Source: Flammeovirgaceae bacterium UBA1842 (lineage in GTDB: Bacteria > Bacteroidota > Bacteroidia > Cytophagales > Cyclobacteriaceae). Taken from it: a stretch of 14,762 nt of DNA. Shown here in pieces: positions 7,762-14,762 of this stretch (position 1 is the stretch's first letter; the number at the start of each line of letters is the position of its first letter). The notes beneath the pieces are model-generated. The model saw only the letters and a program-made list of their open reading frames with translations. It did not search any database and was not told where the DNA came from. The translations under genes and the position numbers were made by a program. The stretch spans positions 1 through 14,762 of the forward strand of contig DDIU01000048.1 of the NCBI GenBank assembly GCA_002338655.1, in the 5' to 3' direction.

Positions 7762-8151
7762 ATGGAAATTCAAAATAATATGGTCGGATGGTTTGAGCTA
7801 CCAGTAGCCAAAATGGATCGGGCTATTAAATTTTATGAAACAGTATTTGAAATTAAAATTGAGCGCCAAAATTTGGAGGGATTGGATATGGCTTGGTTTC
7901 CTGCCAATCATCAAGGCGGTGGAGCCATGGGCTCGCTAGTGCACATGCCGAAGTTTTATACCCCTGGAATACAAGGACCATTGATCTATTTTACTGCACA
8001 CTCTGGTGATCTTGACAATGAGATAGGGCGAGTAGAAGGTGCGGGCGGTAAAATCATTCAAGGAAAAAAACTGATCTCCGAAGATATCGGCTATATGGGG
8101 CTGATCATGGATACTGAAGGCAACCGAGTGGCCCTTCATTCAAGGAAATAA
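7762..8151 (+). CDS. VOC-superfamily (glyoxalase/bleomycin-resistance fold) protein
   Basis: A 129-residue single-chain protein with the paired beta-alpha-beta-beta-beta modules of the vicinal-oxygen-chelate fold. The first module has MVGWFELPVAKMDRAIKFYE (7-26), typical of the fold's opening strand and helix. The second ends with EDIGYMGLIMDTEGNRVALH (107-126), a signature of small stand-alone members often annotated as glyoxalase/bleomycin-resistance family. Such proteins are usually cytosolic dimers; members act as isomerases, dioxygenases, antibiotic-binding proteins or stress proteins of unknown activity. Metal ligands could not be assigned with confidence, so no enzymatic reaction is claimed. 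It follows the lipoprotein gene after 42 bases and is closed by the strong hairpin at 8200-8237. Confidence 0.88.
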   Translation: MEIQNNMVGWFELPVAKMDRAIKFYETVFEIKIERQNLEGLDMAWFPANHQGGGAMGSLVHMPKFYTPGIQGPLIYFTAHSGDLDNEIGRVEGAGGKIIQGKKLISEDIGYMGLIMDTEGNRVALHSRK

Positions 8152-8199
8152 GATTCTCCCCGGATTTATTCCAGGAACAAGTCCGGTAAAGCATAAATA

Positions 8200-8237
8200 A
8201 GCCATCCGATGGGCTCTAATCCATCGGATGGCTTTTT
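8200..8237. terminator. Strong hairpin terminator between convergent genes
   Basis: AGCCATCCGATGG (8200-8212) and CCATCGGATGGCT (8221-8233) form a perfect 13-bp stem with an 8-base loop, followed on the plus strand by a T-run to 8237. This is a textbook intrinsic terminator for the VOC gene. On the minus strand the stem is followed by TTATTTATG, so it may also end the large T9SS-cargo gene, whose stop is at 8253. A smaller dyad, CCGGA...TTCC-A-GGAA...TCCGG, lies at 8159-8186 just before it. Confidence 0.9.
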
Positions 8238-8252
8238 GACTGCATGACTGTG

Positions 8253-11200
8253 CTATTTGATAATCAATCGCTCGTTGTGAACCGGCTTACCTTTCTCTAC
8301 AATTTGTAAGATATATAGGCCAGTGCCCAACTCATCAATGAGCAGTTCAGCAGTGCCATTCGCCTTCTTTTGTTTTACTACATTCCCCTTATTATCAATT
8401 AAGCGAAGCATTGTATCTTCAGAAAGCCCAGTAATCACCACCGAAGTGGTCACAGGATTGGGATAAATGGAAATATGATCACGCGCAAAAGCATCTTCCG
8501 TAGCAGTAATAACTAGAGCCTGATCTGTGCTAGTAGTGCAATCATTGGCATCTTTTACTGTAAAGGTGTATTGTCCATTGCCCAATATAAAATTGCTTGC
8601 ACTCTGGAAAGCAGTTCCATCCACCGAGTAGGAATAAGGCGCTGTGCCACCTATCGGAGTCAATATCGCTTGGCTGCCGTCAAAAGCAGCAGAAAGTGTA
8701 AGTACATCTGGTTCTGTTATTTCAAAATCCTTTTCAGAGGTGCAGCTATTCGCATCTCTAATTGTCACAGTGTAATTACCTGCACTTAAGCCTGACATCT
8801 CGTTGTCAGACTGAAAATTAGTTCCGTCAATGCTATACTCATAAGGCGCTGTACCTCCTGAGGCTGTTATTGTAGATGCTCCATCACTTTCTCCGCTGCA
8901 CGTTACCTCTAGGACCGAAGTGGATGCTGTCAATACATCTGGTGAAGTAATGGTTAATTTCTCAGAATAAGTACAGGCATTAACATCAATCAAACTTATG
9001 GTATACTCATCTTCAGAAAGATTGCCGTAAACCGTAGTGGTACTAAAATTAACTCCATCTATACTATACTCATAAGGCGAAGTTCCTCCAGTTGCCGCAA
9101 GTGTGATACTTCCATCTCCGTTACCACTACATGTAATATGAGTTAAACTAGCATTCAAATCAAAAGCATCGGGTTCTATGATTTGAATTGACTCAGTAGT
9201 GGTGCAGGAGTTGCCATCTTTTATAGTTACTGTATAGCTACCTGCGGACAAACTTGAGAAATTTGTGCTGGATTGAAAAGTGGTACCATCAAGTGCGTAT
9301 TCATATGGAGATGTTCCTCCTGAAGGTATTACGTCAATTTCACCTGTCACCCCACCATTGCAAATAAGATCCACCTTTGACAAATTCAACTCCAAAGCGG
9401 AAGGCTCATTGATTACAAAACTCTCTAATACGGTACATCCTTTGCTATCTCGCATGGTCATAGTGTAAGAACCTGGGCTCAAATTAGAGAAAGACGAACT
9501 TTGGAAGTTAATGCCATCTAAACTTTGTTCGTATGGTGGTGTCCCCCCTGTTCTTGAAAAAGCAAAAATGCCATCATCAGCTCCATTGCACGTAACATCT
9601 ATTTTATTAATACCTGGAATGGATAAAACACCTGGTTCAGTTATTGTAATCGTTCCCGTTGAAACAACACAGCTGATGGTTCCTTGATCTCTAACTGTTA
9701 CGACATATGATCCAGCACCTAGGTTTGGAAATATGTTGGAAGACTGAAAAACTCCAGCATTGAGTTGGTATTGATAAGTTCCACTACTACCAGTTGCATT
9801 TACTGTTATACTGCCATCATTGTCTCCATTACAAGTTACATTAGTATTTGAAGATGATAGTATTAATTCAGTGGGTTGGAGAATCGTTATTGGCGAGGTG
9901 GTTATACAATTATTCGCATCTTTCATTGATAGCGTATACGAACCGATATCTAACCCAGTGATGGTAGTATTGGTAGTGTAATTTATTCCATCCACACTAA
10001 ACGAAACCGTACCCACGCCACCGCCAGCATTCATCGAAACTTCTCCATCAGCAGCTCCAAAGCAGCTCACATCGGTTGTTTCAATAGCTGAATAGAATGG
10101 CATAACTATCTGTGACTCGTAAGCACCAATGTCAATTGTACCATTGAATACTCGCGTATTTTGATCAATATCCGTTGATAAAATGATAGGTAAGTTAGTC
10201 GAAGTACCAGCATCTATGGCAGACGAACCGCAATAGTTGATCGAAAAATCATTATTAGGAACATCATTGAATAAAGGATCAACATCTATCGAATTAGTAC
10301 CAACAAGCCCTCCTTCTACAATGTTATTTGTTAATTGAGGTCCTGATTGAAACATTCCAATCTGACTTAATCCTGATGCATTTGTTGATATATTACCCCA
10401 AACAATATTATTAATATAGAGAGCATCATTGACGTTAGGCCCTCCCGGATCAAATTCTAAATAAGTAATCCCAGCACCTCCACTACCACTAGCCTCATTC
10501 TCAGTAATTGTATTATTAATGAGGTGTACCAAATAATTACTAATATAAATGGCTCCCCCTACTTGACCAGCGGTGTTTTCATAAAAAACGCAGTTGGCAA
10601 TAGTTGATGCTGTATTATTAACAAATGTGTTGCTTCGGTTTTCAGCTCGATAAGAAATGGCCCCACCCCATGCAGCATTTATATTTTTATAAAAAATGCA
10701 GCCCACTATGGTGGGGTTGGATTCTCCTGTATTTAAGATACCCGACCCAAATCCTCCAATTAATTCATTGTTTCTAATGGTACAATTTCTAATTATAGGA
10801 CTAGAATGCGTGTTCCGAATCCCTGCACCTCCATTTACAGTCAGTGCTAAAGTGTTAAACCCATTTTCAACAATAACCCCGTCTAATATAGCTGATGCCG
10901 TTAACGGTGCTGTTGACAGGTAATCATTATTGATCACATTAAGTGTATTATCATTTTTATTCCCCAGTACGCCTATATCTCCTGAGAGTATGGTTTCATT
11001 GGCTTTCCAATCACGTTGGCTCAAAAGTGTTTCTGCACCTGCAAAACCACCATAAATTTCAACGTCATTTTTCATAATAAACGAGATTGTTCTGTCGGTA
11101 CCTGCTGTTGGGTAATAGGTGCCTGCCTTCACCCATACTTGGGCAGGTGAATTTATTTCTGCTACATCTATGGCTGTTTGTAATTCAATAAAGGCGTTTG

Positions 11201-11321
11201 GCCAGCTTGTTCCATTATTTGCTCCAGTCGCACCAGCATCTACATAAAAAATTGTTTGTGCATTTATGGAGAATGACCCGAAAATCATAACTACCATTAC
11301 TATATATTTATATCTTTTCAT
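8253..11321 (-). CDS. T9SS-secreted beta-helix protein with SprB-type repeats
   Basis: A 1022-residue secreted or surface protein. Residues 1-21 are a signal peptide (SINA before QTIFYV). Residues 22-404 look like a right-handed parallel beta-helix with the choice-of-anchor-Q pattern: YVDAGATGANNGTSWPNAF near the start, many short turns such as IIRNCTIRNN and GGAI, and the closing GSSAIDAG...DIGAYES. Residues 411 to about 942 hold six full SprB-type repeats and one decayed repeat. Residues about 948-1022 are a type-A T9SS sorting domain (IYPNP at 952-956, ending GLYILQIVEKGKPVHNERLI). The domain is normally removed on export. No catalytic residues are evident, so an adhesin or matrix role is more likely than a polysaccharide lyase, but that is inference. 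The start ATG at 11321 is 8 bases after the lipoprotein stop, forming a two-gene unit. Confidence 0.93.
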   Translation of the reverse strand: MKRYKYIVMVVMIFGSFSINAQTIFYVDAGATGANNGTSWPNAFIELQTAIDVAEINSPAQVWVKAGTYYPTAGTDRTISFIMKNDVEIYGGFAGAETLLSQRDWKANETILSGDIGVLGNKNDNTLNVINNDYLSTAPLTASAILDGVIVENGFNTLALTVNGGAGIRNTHSSPIIRNCTIRNNELIGGFGSGILNTGESNPTIVGCIFYKNINAAWGGAISYRAENRSNTFVNNTASTIANCVFYENTAGQVGGAIYISNYLVHLINNTITENEASGSGGAGITYLEFDPGGPNVNDALYINNIVWGNISTNASGLSQIGMFQSGPQLTNNIVEGGLVGTNSIDVDPLFNDVPNNDFSINYCGSSAIDAGTSTNLPIILSTDIDQNTRVFNGTIDIGAYESQIVMPFYSAIETTDVSCFGAADGEVSMNAGGGVGTVSFSVDGINYTTNTTITGLDIGSYTLSMKDANNCITTSPITILQPTELILSSSNTNVTCNGDNDGSITVNATGSSGTYQYQLNAGVFQSSNIFPNLGAGSYVVTVRDQGTISCVVSTGTITITEPGVLSIPGINKIDVTCNGADDGIFAFSRTGGTPPYEQSLDGINFQSSSFSNLSPGSYTMTMRDSKGCTVLESFVINEPSALELNLSKVDLICNGGVTGEIDVIPSGGTSPYEYALDGTTFQSSTNFSSLSAGSYTVTIKDGNSCTTTESIQIIEPDAFDLNASLTHITCSGNGDGSITLAATGGTSPYEYSIDGVNFSTTTVYGNLSEDEYTISLIDVNACTYSEKLTITSPDVLTASTSVLEVTCSGESDGASTITASGGTAPYEYSIDGTNFQSDNEMSGLSAGNYTVTIRDANSCTSEKDFEITEPDVLTLSAAFDGSQAILTPIGGTAPYSYSVDGTAFQSASNFILGNGQYTFTVKDANDCTTSTDQALVITATEDAFARDHISIYPNPVTTSVVITGLSEDTMLRLIDNKGNVVKQKKANGTAELLIDELGTGLYILQIVEKGKPVHNERLIIK
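8496..10091 (-). repeat. Tandem SprB-type repeats within the T9SS cargo gene
   Basis: Repeat units begin at residues 411, 484, 564, 641, 718, 795 and 872. The four from 564 to 871 are exactly 77 residues (231 bases) each. Each full unit has VTCxGxxDG near its start, then GGTxPYEYSxDG, FQSS, LSAGSYTVTIRD, a second Cys and a closing EP or SP. The seventh lacks the opening Cys motif but keeps GGTAPYSYSVDG. The units differ by many substitutions, so this is an old duplication rather than recent expansion. Confidence 0.9.
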
Positions 11322-11329
11322 TGTTCTGA

Positions 11330-11764
11330 TTATTTAATGAGTGAAAATGTAAAATTTCCTGTGACACCATCTACGCGGCCATTGACACTAGTATAATTAA
11401 AGGAAAGTGTTAATGTGTTTACGGTTATTTCATCGATCGTTACTTCTACATTGTCATTGCGTACAAGTGTATTCAAATCACTCTCAATGAGGGCATAAGT
11501 TCCCGAGTCAGGCCATGGATTACCACCATTTTTCGTACTATAATTGAGGCCATCAATGGTGAGGGTCATGCCAGTATATTGGCTTGTTACATCATTGCCG
11601 TCATTCACTACCTGACTTATTTTCCAGGTCGCCTTGAGCTCATTTAACCGTTGGGTTTTGGGGTCTACACTATCGTCCCCTTTGCAGGACGAAAGCCAGG
11701 TCATCGCTCCAAAAAAGAGTATCGATACCAGTGCCATTTTTAAAGTTGAGGTTACAGTCATCAT
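11330..11764 (-). CDS. Lipocalin-like outer-membrane lipoprotein
   Basis: A 144-residue lipoprotein: hydrophobic N-terminus, lipobox LSSC with Cys27, then KGDD, an acidic run that could serve as a surface-export signal in Bacteroidota. The mature part starts with a helical linker (KTQRLNELKATWKISQV, 37-52), resembling the opening of small lipocalin-like domains in this phylum. Beta-strand-rich segments follow, including YTGMTLTIDG and STKNGGNPWPDSGTY. The fold is a cautious assignment and no ligand is known. The start may be the first or second ATG (11764 or 11761). It is the promoter-proximal gene of a unit with the T9SS cargo protein, so the two may act together at the cell surface. A dyad at 11793-11809 lies upstream. 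Confidence 0.82.
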   Translation of the reverse strand: MMTVTSTLKMALVSILFFGAMTWLSSCKGDDSVDPKTQRLNELKATWKISQVVNDGNDVTSQYTGMTLTIDGLNYSTKNGGNPWPDSGTYALIESDLNTLVRNDNVEVTIDEITVNTLTLSFNYTSVNGRVDGVTGNFTFSLIK

Positions 11765-11792
11765 CTAATATTTAAAGAGTTACTATCCGTAA

Positions 11793-11809
11793 AACATTCT
11801 AATGGAATG
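11793..11809. promoter_or_regulatory. Dyad upstream of the lipoprotein/T9SS-cargo unit
   Basis: ACATTC-TAATG-GAATGT is a perfect 6-bp inverted repeat lying 29-45 bases upstream of the minus-strand start at 11764. Its position suits an operator near the promoter. It is not the direct-repeat type expected for LytTR regulators, so the neighbouring response regulator is not an obvious ligand. Confidence 0.35.
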
Positions 11810-11834
11810 TCCTTTCTGAGGATAGATACCTAAG

Positions 11835-11942
11835 ATGATGGATTATTGGAGGATTATTGAAGCAGTATTAGAATCCGCTAAGAAGCCTTTATTATTAGCT
11901 GGTAGAAGTTTAGAATTCGCGAAGCCTTTAGTGGTTACCTAA
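11835..11942 (+). CDS. Possible 35-residue small protein
   Basis: A plus-strand ATG-to-TAA frame of 36 codons in the 180-base gap between two minus-strand genes. The product begins MMDYWRIIEAV and carries a repeated motif, LESAKKPL then LEFAKPL, 14 codons apart. At DNA level the repeats (11868-11891 and 11910-11930) differ by two adjacent-codon changes and one whole-codon deletion, and the Ala codon change is silent. Keeping frame through a duplication hints at coding, though a chance ORF in a short repeat is quite possible. A GAGG at 11818-11821 is 13 bases before the ATG, too far for a good ribosome site. No family is recognised. Confidence 0.25.
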   Translation: MMDYWRIIEAVLESAKKPLLLAGRSLEFAKPLVVT

Positions 11943-11944
11943 AA

Positions 11945-12682
11945 TTAACTTTTTAGTGATTTTAGGAAATCAATTAGTCCTTCTTTCTTTCTTGATGAAA
12001 CAGGAATGACCGTACCATCCTTTAAGATGATTTCGCCCCCATCTTTTTTACTAAACTGCCGAAGATAATTTAGATTAATAATGTGGGACTGATGTACTCT
12101 GAAAAAGCCATCGTTGGTCAAGAGTTCATCATAATGTTTGAGAGTAATTGAAATAACAAGCTCCCGTCCCTCAGTAAGATAAAAATGCGTGTAGTTATTT
12201 ACGGATTGGCATCTGATGATTTCGTTGAGTTCCACTACATGAATGCTGGAAAGATCGCTCAAAACGATGCGCTTTAATTCACCTTCATTCCAGTTATATA
12301 AAAAAGAATCAATTTTTGGTGTTTCTCCGGCTGCTTCATCTTTGGCCTTAATTACTGCCTCTTTTATCTCTTCAGGATTTATTGGTTTTAGTAGGTAATC
12401 CAGTGCACTGAACTTAAACGCCTTAACTGCATAACCATCATGGGCGGTTACGAATACCACCTTTGCTTTCAATGACAAGCAACGAGTTAGAAGATCGAAA
12501 CCAGTGCCATCATCCATTTCAATGTCTAAGAAAAGTAGATCGGGATTATAATCGGCAAGTAACTTTAGTCCCTCCTCTACTCCACCAGCCTCTTTTATCT
12601 CAGCCTCTTTGAAATAATACTCGATTACCGACTTAATAGTGGCTCTAACCGCATTTTCATCATCAATCAGGGCTATTTTCAT
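11945..12682 (-). CDS. LytTR-family response regulator
   Basis: DNA-binding response regulator of 245 residues, typical for the LytR/AlgR type. The receiver domain (1-115) has the acidic pair D7/D8, phospho-acceptor D53 in LLFLDIEMDDG, T79 in VVFVTAHDG, and K99 in LLKP, so all key positions are intact. A linker follows, then the LytTR domain (about 138-243). It contains IIRCQSVNNYTHFYL (155-169), FFRVHQSHIINLNYL (193-207) and the closing IPVSSRKK (226-233). The ATG overlaps the kinase stop as ATGA (12679-12682), so the two are translationally coupled partners. LytTR proteins bind pairs of direct repeats; no such site was identified here, so target genes are unknown. The adjacent minus-strand surface-protein unit is a candidate. 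Confidence 0.95.
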   Translation of the reverse strand: MKIALIDDENAVRATIKSVIEYYFKEAEIKEAGGVEEGLKLLADYNPDLLFLDIEMDDGTGFDLLTRCLSLKAKVVFVTAHDGYAVKAFKFSALDYLLKPINPEEIKEAVIKAKDEAAGETPKIDSFLYNWNEGELKRIVLSDLSSIHVVELNEIIRCQSVNNYTHFYLTEGRELVISITLKHYDELLTNDGFFRVHQSHIINLNYLRQFSKKDGGEIILKDGTVIPVSSRKKEGLIDFLKSLKS

Positions 12683-14565
12683 AAATTCCAGCTAGTAGGG
12701 AGTAACAAACTTACCTCAACTCCAGTGATCTTACCAAGGTCATCTTTAAGGTTTTTTATAGAAAGGTCTGTTTTATCAAGCTTAGTTGATAACATCTGGA
12801 GGCGTTCTTGAGTTATTTGCGTGGCAAGAGATTTATGGTCAGCTCGGTTGTCATTATTGTCTAGCCCGGTTCCATTGTCTTTTATTGTGAGTCGAACATC
12901 ATTGCCAGCCTCCTCAAAAGCTACGACTATCTTGCCTCCACCTTGTTTTTTGGCAATTCCGTGTTCTAAGGCATTTTCTATGAAAGGCTGCCCAAACATC
13001 GGTGGAATTCTTATTGTAGATGTGTCCATATTTTCACTCACCTGAATTTCATAATCAAATTGATCTTCAAATCTCAGTTTTTGTAAATCCAGGTAGTTTT
13101 TCAATGTTTCAATTTCTTCCTCTATGGTAATAAACTCTTCGCGAGAATGTTCCAATACCTTACGCATGAGCGCTGAAAACTTAGCAATAAAAGTAGCACC
13201 CTGCATAGGATCACTTTTAATTACAAACTTTTGAATTGCCCCTAGGGCATTAAAAATGAAGTGCGGATTCATTTGAGTTCTTAAAAACCGTTGTTCCAAT
13301 CCTAAAAGCTCATTTTGTTTCCTCAAATTCCTTTGCCTAAAAAAGAGTAAAAGGACTAGAATAAGAATTATAAAAATGGATATAGCCACAATAATCAAGG
13401 TATTCCTCTGCTCAATTTTCAGTTCCTGAATTTTGGCCTGGTCATTTAGTCTTTCTATTTCCCGCGATTTTTTTTCTGTATCATATTTCGTTTCCAGCTC
13501 GACAAGTTGCTCCTTTTGAGTTTCAATAGCATTCGTTTTATAAATCTCAAAAAAATGAAGGTGATAGCTTAACGCATCATTAGGTCTATTGAGATCAGTA
13601 CTCAGTGAGGAGGCGAGTAAATAAACCTGCTCCTTGATAGATTCAGTATCGCCCATTTGTTCAATTAGTGTTTTACAAATGCCTAATGCTTCAGCATGTT
13701 TTTTCAATCCCCTTAGCGCCAGTGCCTTTTTATACATTAAATTTCTAACCCTAATCTGGTCATCCATTTCTGAGAATAGTTTTATTCCTTCATTAGCTGT
13801 CGATAATCCTAATCCATAATGTTTCTGCTGAGAATATATATTAGATAAAATTAGTAGTGAGCGGGCTACACCATAGGTCATGTTATTCTCTTTTGACATA
13901 TCGTAGCATGATTTGGCATAATAGAGTGCCGAATCATAATTCTCCCTATTTTCATAAAGAACGGCTAGGTTTATTAAGGTTGGTAATTCAACGTTTAAAA
14001 GATGGTATTCCGATGCATAATTGAGAGCTTTTCTAAAATAGTCTAAAGCCTTTTTATCTCTTCCTGTAGCATTCATAATAATCCCTAGATTAGAATAAGC
14101 AGCTGCCATTCGTTTCTTTAATCCTAATCTTTCGAAGCCCTCAGCGGCTTTAACAAAATAGTGTAAAGCACTATCCACAACATTCTGATAATAGTAGACA
14201 CCTCCTATTCCCATATTGATCTCAGCTGTAGTTTCATCCTCCTCATTTACATATTGTAGCGCTTTCCCAAAGAAAAATAGGCTTGAATCATATTTTGAAA
14301 CCATTCTATTGGCAATACCTAAGAAACTCAAAGATTGAACCTCACCTTTGGAATAGTTCAATTCCCTCGATAGTTCATAGCCCATTTTAGCAAATTTTTT
14401 AACAGAATCAGCTGAACTGGTCTGAAAAACTCTAGCCATTTCAATCATTACACCAACTTTAGCTTCTCCATCAACTTTATTTAGAAGGTGTCTAAGACTA
14501 TCTAATTGTGCATAACAATTCGTTGATAAACACAAGACAAAAACTAAACTCACTACTTTCATCAT
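12679..14565 (-). CDS. TPR-domain LytS-like sensor histidine kinase
   Basis: Membrane sensor kinase of 628 residues. A signal peptide (1-19, NCYA before QLDSL) places the N-terminal part in the periplasm. Residues about 75-345 form a run of tetratricopeptide-like helix pairs, for example AAAYSNLGIIMNATGRDKKA (154-173) and ALDYFRKAL. A coiled-coil stretch (about 350-388) leads to one membrane segment (389-409). The His_kinase domain has the motif QMNPHFIFNALGAI with phospho-acceptor H435. The ATPase domain follows, with N-box PFIENALEHG (N531) and G-box DNGTGL (563-568). The stimulus is unknown; TPR domains usually bind protein partners. The second ATG at 14562 is an alternative start. It forms a pair with the regulator downstream. 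Confidence 0.94.
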   Translation of the reverse strand: MMKVVSLVFVLCLSTNCYAQLDSLRHLLNKVDGEAKVGVMIEMARVFQTSSADSVKKFAKMGYELSRELNYSKGEVQSLSFLGIANRMVSKYDSSLFFFGKALQYVNEEDETTAEINMGIGGVYYYQNVVDSALHYFVKAAEGFERLGLKKRMAAAYSNLGIIMNATGRDKKALDYFRKALNYASEYHLLNVELPTLINLAVLYENRENYDSALYYAKSCYDMSKENNMTYGVARSLLILSNIYSQQKHYGLGLSTANEGIKLFSEMDDQIRVRNLMYKKALALRGLKKHAEALGICKTLIEQMGDTESIKEQVYLLASSLSTDLNRPNDALSYHLHFFEIYKTNAIETQKEQLVELETKYDTEKKSREIERLNDQAKIQELKIEQRNTLIIVAISIFIILILVLLLFFRQRNLRKQNELLGLEQRFLRTQMNPHFIFNALGAIQKFVIKSDPMQGATFIAKFSALMRKVLEHSREEFITIEEEIETLKNYLDLQKLRFEDQFDYEIQVSENMDTSTIRIPPMFGQPFIENALEHGIAKKQGGGKIVVAFEEAGNDVRLTIKDNGTGLDNNDNRADHKSLATQITQERLQMLSTKLDKTDLSIKNLKDDLGKITGVEVSLLLPTSWNL

Positions 14566-14762
14566 ATATTAAATAAACTAAAGTTTCAATCGCCAAACAA
14601 GCTTTGCTCCCATTGTGCCATGTTGGTATGGTCAAAGTGATAACACCAACAAAAAAATATTTAATAAAGGGTACCGATACAAGCCCAGTAATGTAAAACC
14701 ATCCGATCGCTTGGAGTTCCCCAATGCTTCGCAGAAGCACAGCGGGCTGACCGCCAGAATAC
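14566..14762. other. Non-coding right edge with GC-rich hairpins
   Basis: This stretch upstream of the kinase gene should contain its promoter, but I saw only a weak candidate. Next to the start is the palindrome AAACTAAAGTTT (14575-14586). TGTTGGT (14621-14627) pairs with ACCAACA (14645-14651), but the following A-run is wrong for a plus-strand terminator. At the far end are TGCTTC-GCA-GAAGCA (14725-14739) and GCGG-GCTGA-CCGC (14742-14754). The latter resembles the left-edge hairpin. These could be parts of a dispersed intergenic repeat. No gene was supported here. Confidence 0.35.

Noticed and set aside
8159..8186. CCGGA/TCCGG nested dyad as a separate terminator
   Set aside because: The inner stem has a one-base loop, the outer stem is only 5 bp, and no T-run follows; the real terminator lies just downstream.
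8496..10091. Periodic repeats as a CRISPR or DNA-level satellite
   Set aside because: The 231-base period is in frame and conserved at the protein level (SprB-type units), and the DNA copies have diverged.
10110..11258. Pectate- or alginate-lyase enzyme
   Set aside because: The beta-helix fold is shared with lyases, but no catalytic motif was visible; the choice-of-anchor pattern fits a structural or adhesive domain better.
14621..14651. 7-bp stem next to a run of seven A's as a terminator
   Set aside because: The A-run follows the stem on the plus strand and the T-run precedes it on the minus strand, the wrong order for an intrinsic terminator on either strand.
14498..14740. Minus-strand open frame overlapping the start of the kinase gene
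   Set aside because: It overlaps the kinase signal peptide region in another frame, has no family resemblance, and its open stretch runs through hairpin-rich intergenic DNA.
14661..14762. Open minus-strand frame entering from the right edge and ending at a TAA near 14661
   Set aside because: The roughly 33 codons do not resemble any family, and the stretch is dominated by palindromes, so a partial gene cannot be supported.

Overview
The window looks like chromosomal DNA of a Bacteroidota bacterium, most likely of the Cytophagales type; this is inferred from gene content, not from a search. The clearest markers are a secreted protein with tandem SprB-type repeats and a C-terminal type IX secretion (T9SS) sorting domain, two lipoproteins with acidic residues just after the lipidated cysteine, a TPR-type LytS-like histidine kinase paired with a LytTR response regulator, moderately AT-rich DNA, and few Shine-Dalgarno sequences. 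No rRNA, tRNA, CRISPR array, transposase or phage gene was seen.

Layout. Bases 1-253 are a non-coding leader with two near-identical palindromic sites (AACTTT-N3-AAAGTT). It precedes an EntS-like major facilitator (MFS) exporter at 254-1519 that starts at TTG. After an AT-rich gap comes an AT-rich gene (1808-2479) whose product resembles a shortened flotillin-like FloA. Bases 2525-7178 hold a self-contained, auto-regulated-looking tripartite efflux operon: nested palindromic operators, a TetR regulator, a TolC-like outer-membrane channel, an EmrA/HlyD-like adaptor and a 14-TM EmrB/QacA-like (DHA2) pump, with overlapping or nearly touching genes. A small surface-type lipoprotein (7234-7719) and a VOC/glyoxalase-fold protein (7762-8151) follow. 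A strong hairpin at 8200-8237 separates this plus-strand half from the minus-strand half.

The minus-strand half holds two units. One is a lipocalin-like lipoprotein (11330-11764) followed 8 bases later by a 1022-residue T9SS cargo protein (8253-11321) with a right-handed beta-helix, about seven SprB-type repeats and a sorting domain. The other is a two-component pair, a TPR histidine kinase (12679-14565) and a LytTR regulator (11945-12682), overlapping by ATGA. The gap between these units carries a 35-codon plus-strand ORF with an internal in-frame duplication, and a 17-base dyad upstream of the lipoprotein gene. The right edge (14566-14762) is non-coding as far as visible and has GC-rich hairpins, one resembling a hairpin at the left edge.

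How the genes may work together: the efflux operon is a complete envelope-spanning exporter with its own ligand-sensing repressor. The minus-strand genes suggest a cell-surface or secreted adhesin-like module next to a sensory system that might control it; that link rests only on proximity and shared orientation. I see no clearly new multi-gene defence or mobile system. The most unusual items are the minimal FloA-like protein, the small duplicated ORF, the paired operator-like sites before the TTG-start exporter, and the beta-helix/SprB-repeat architecture.
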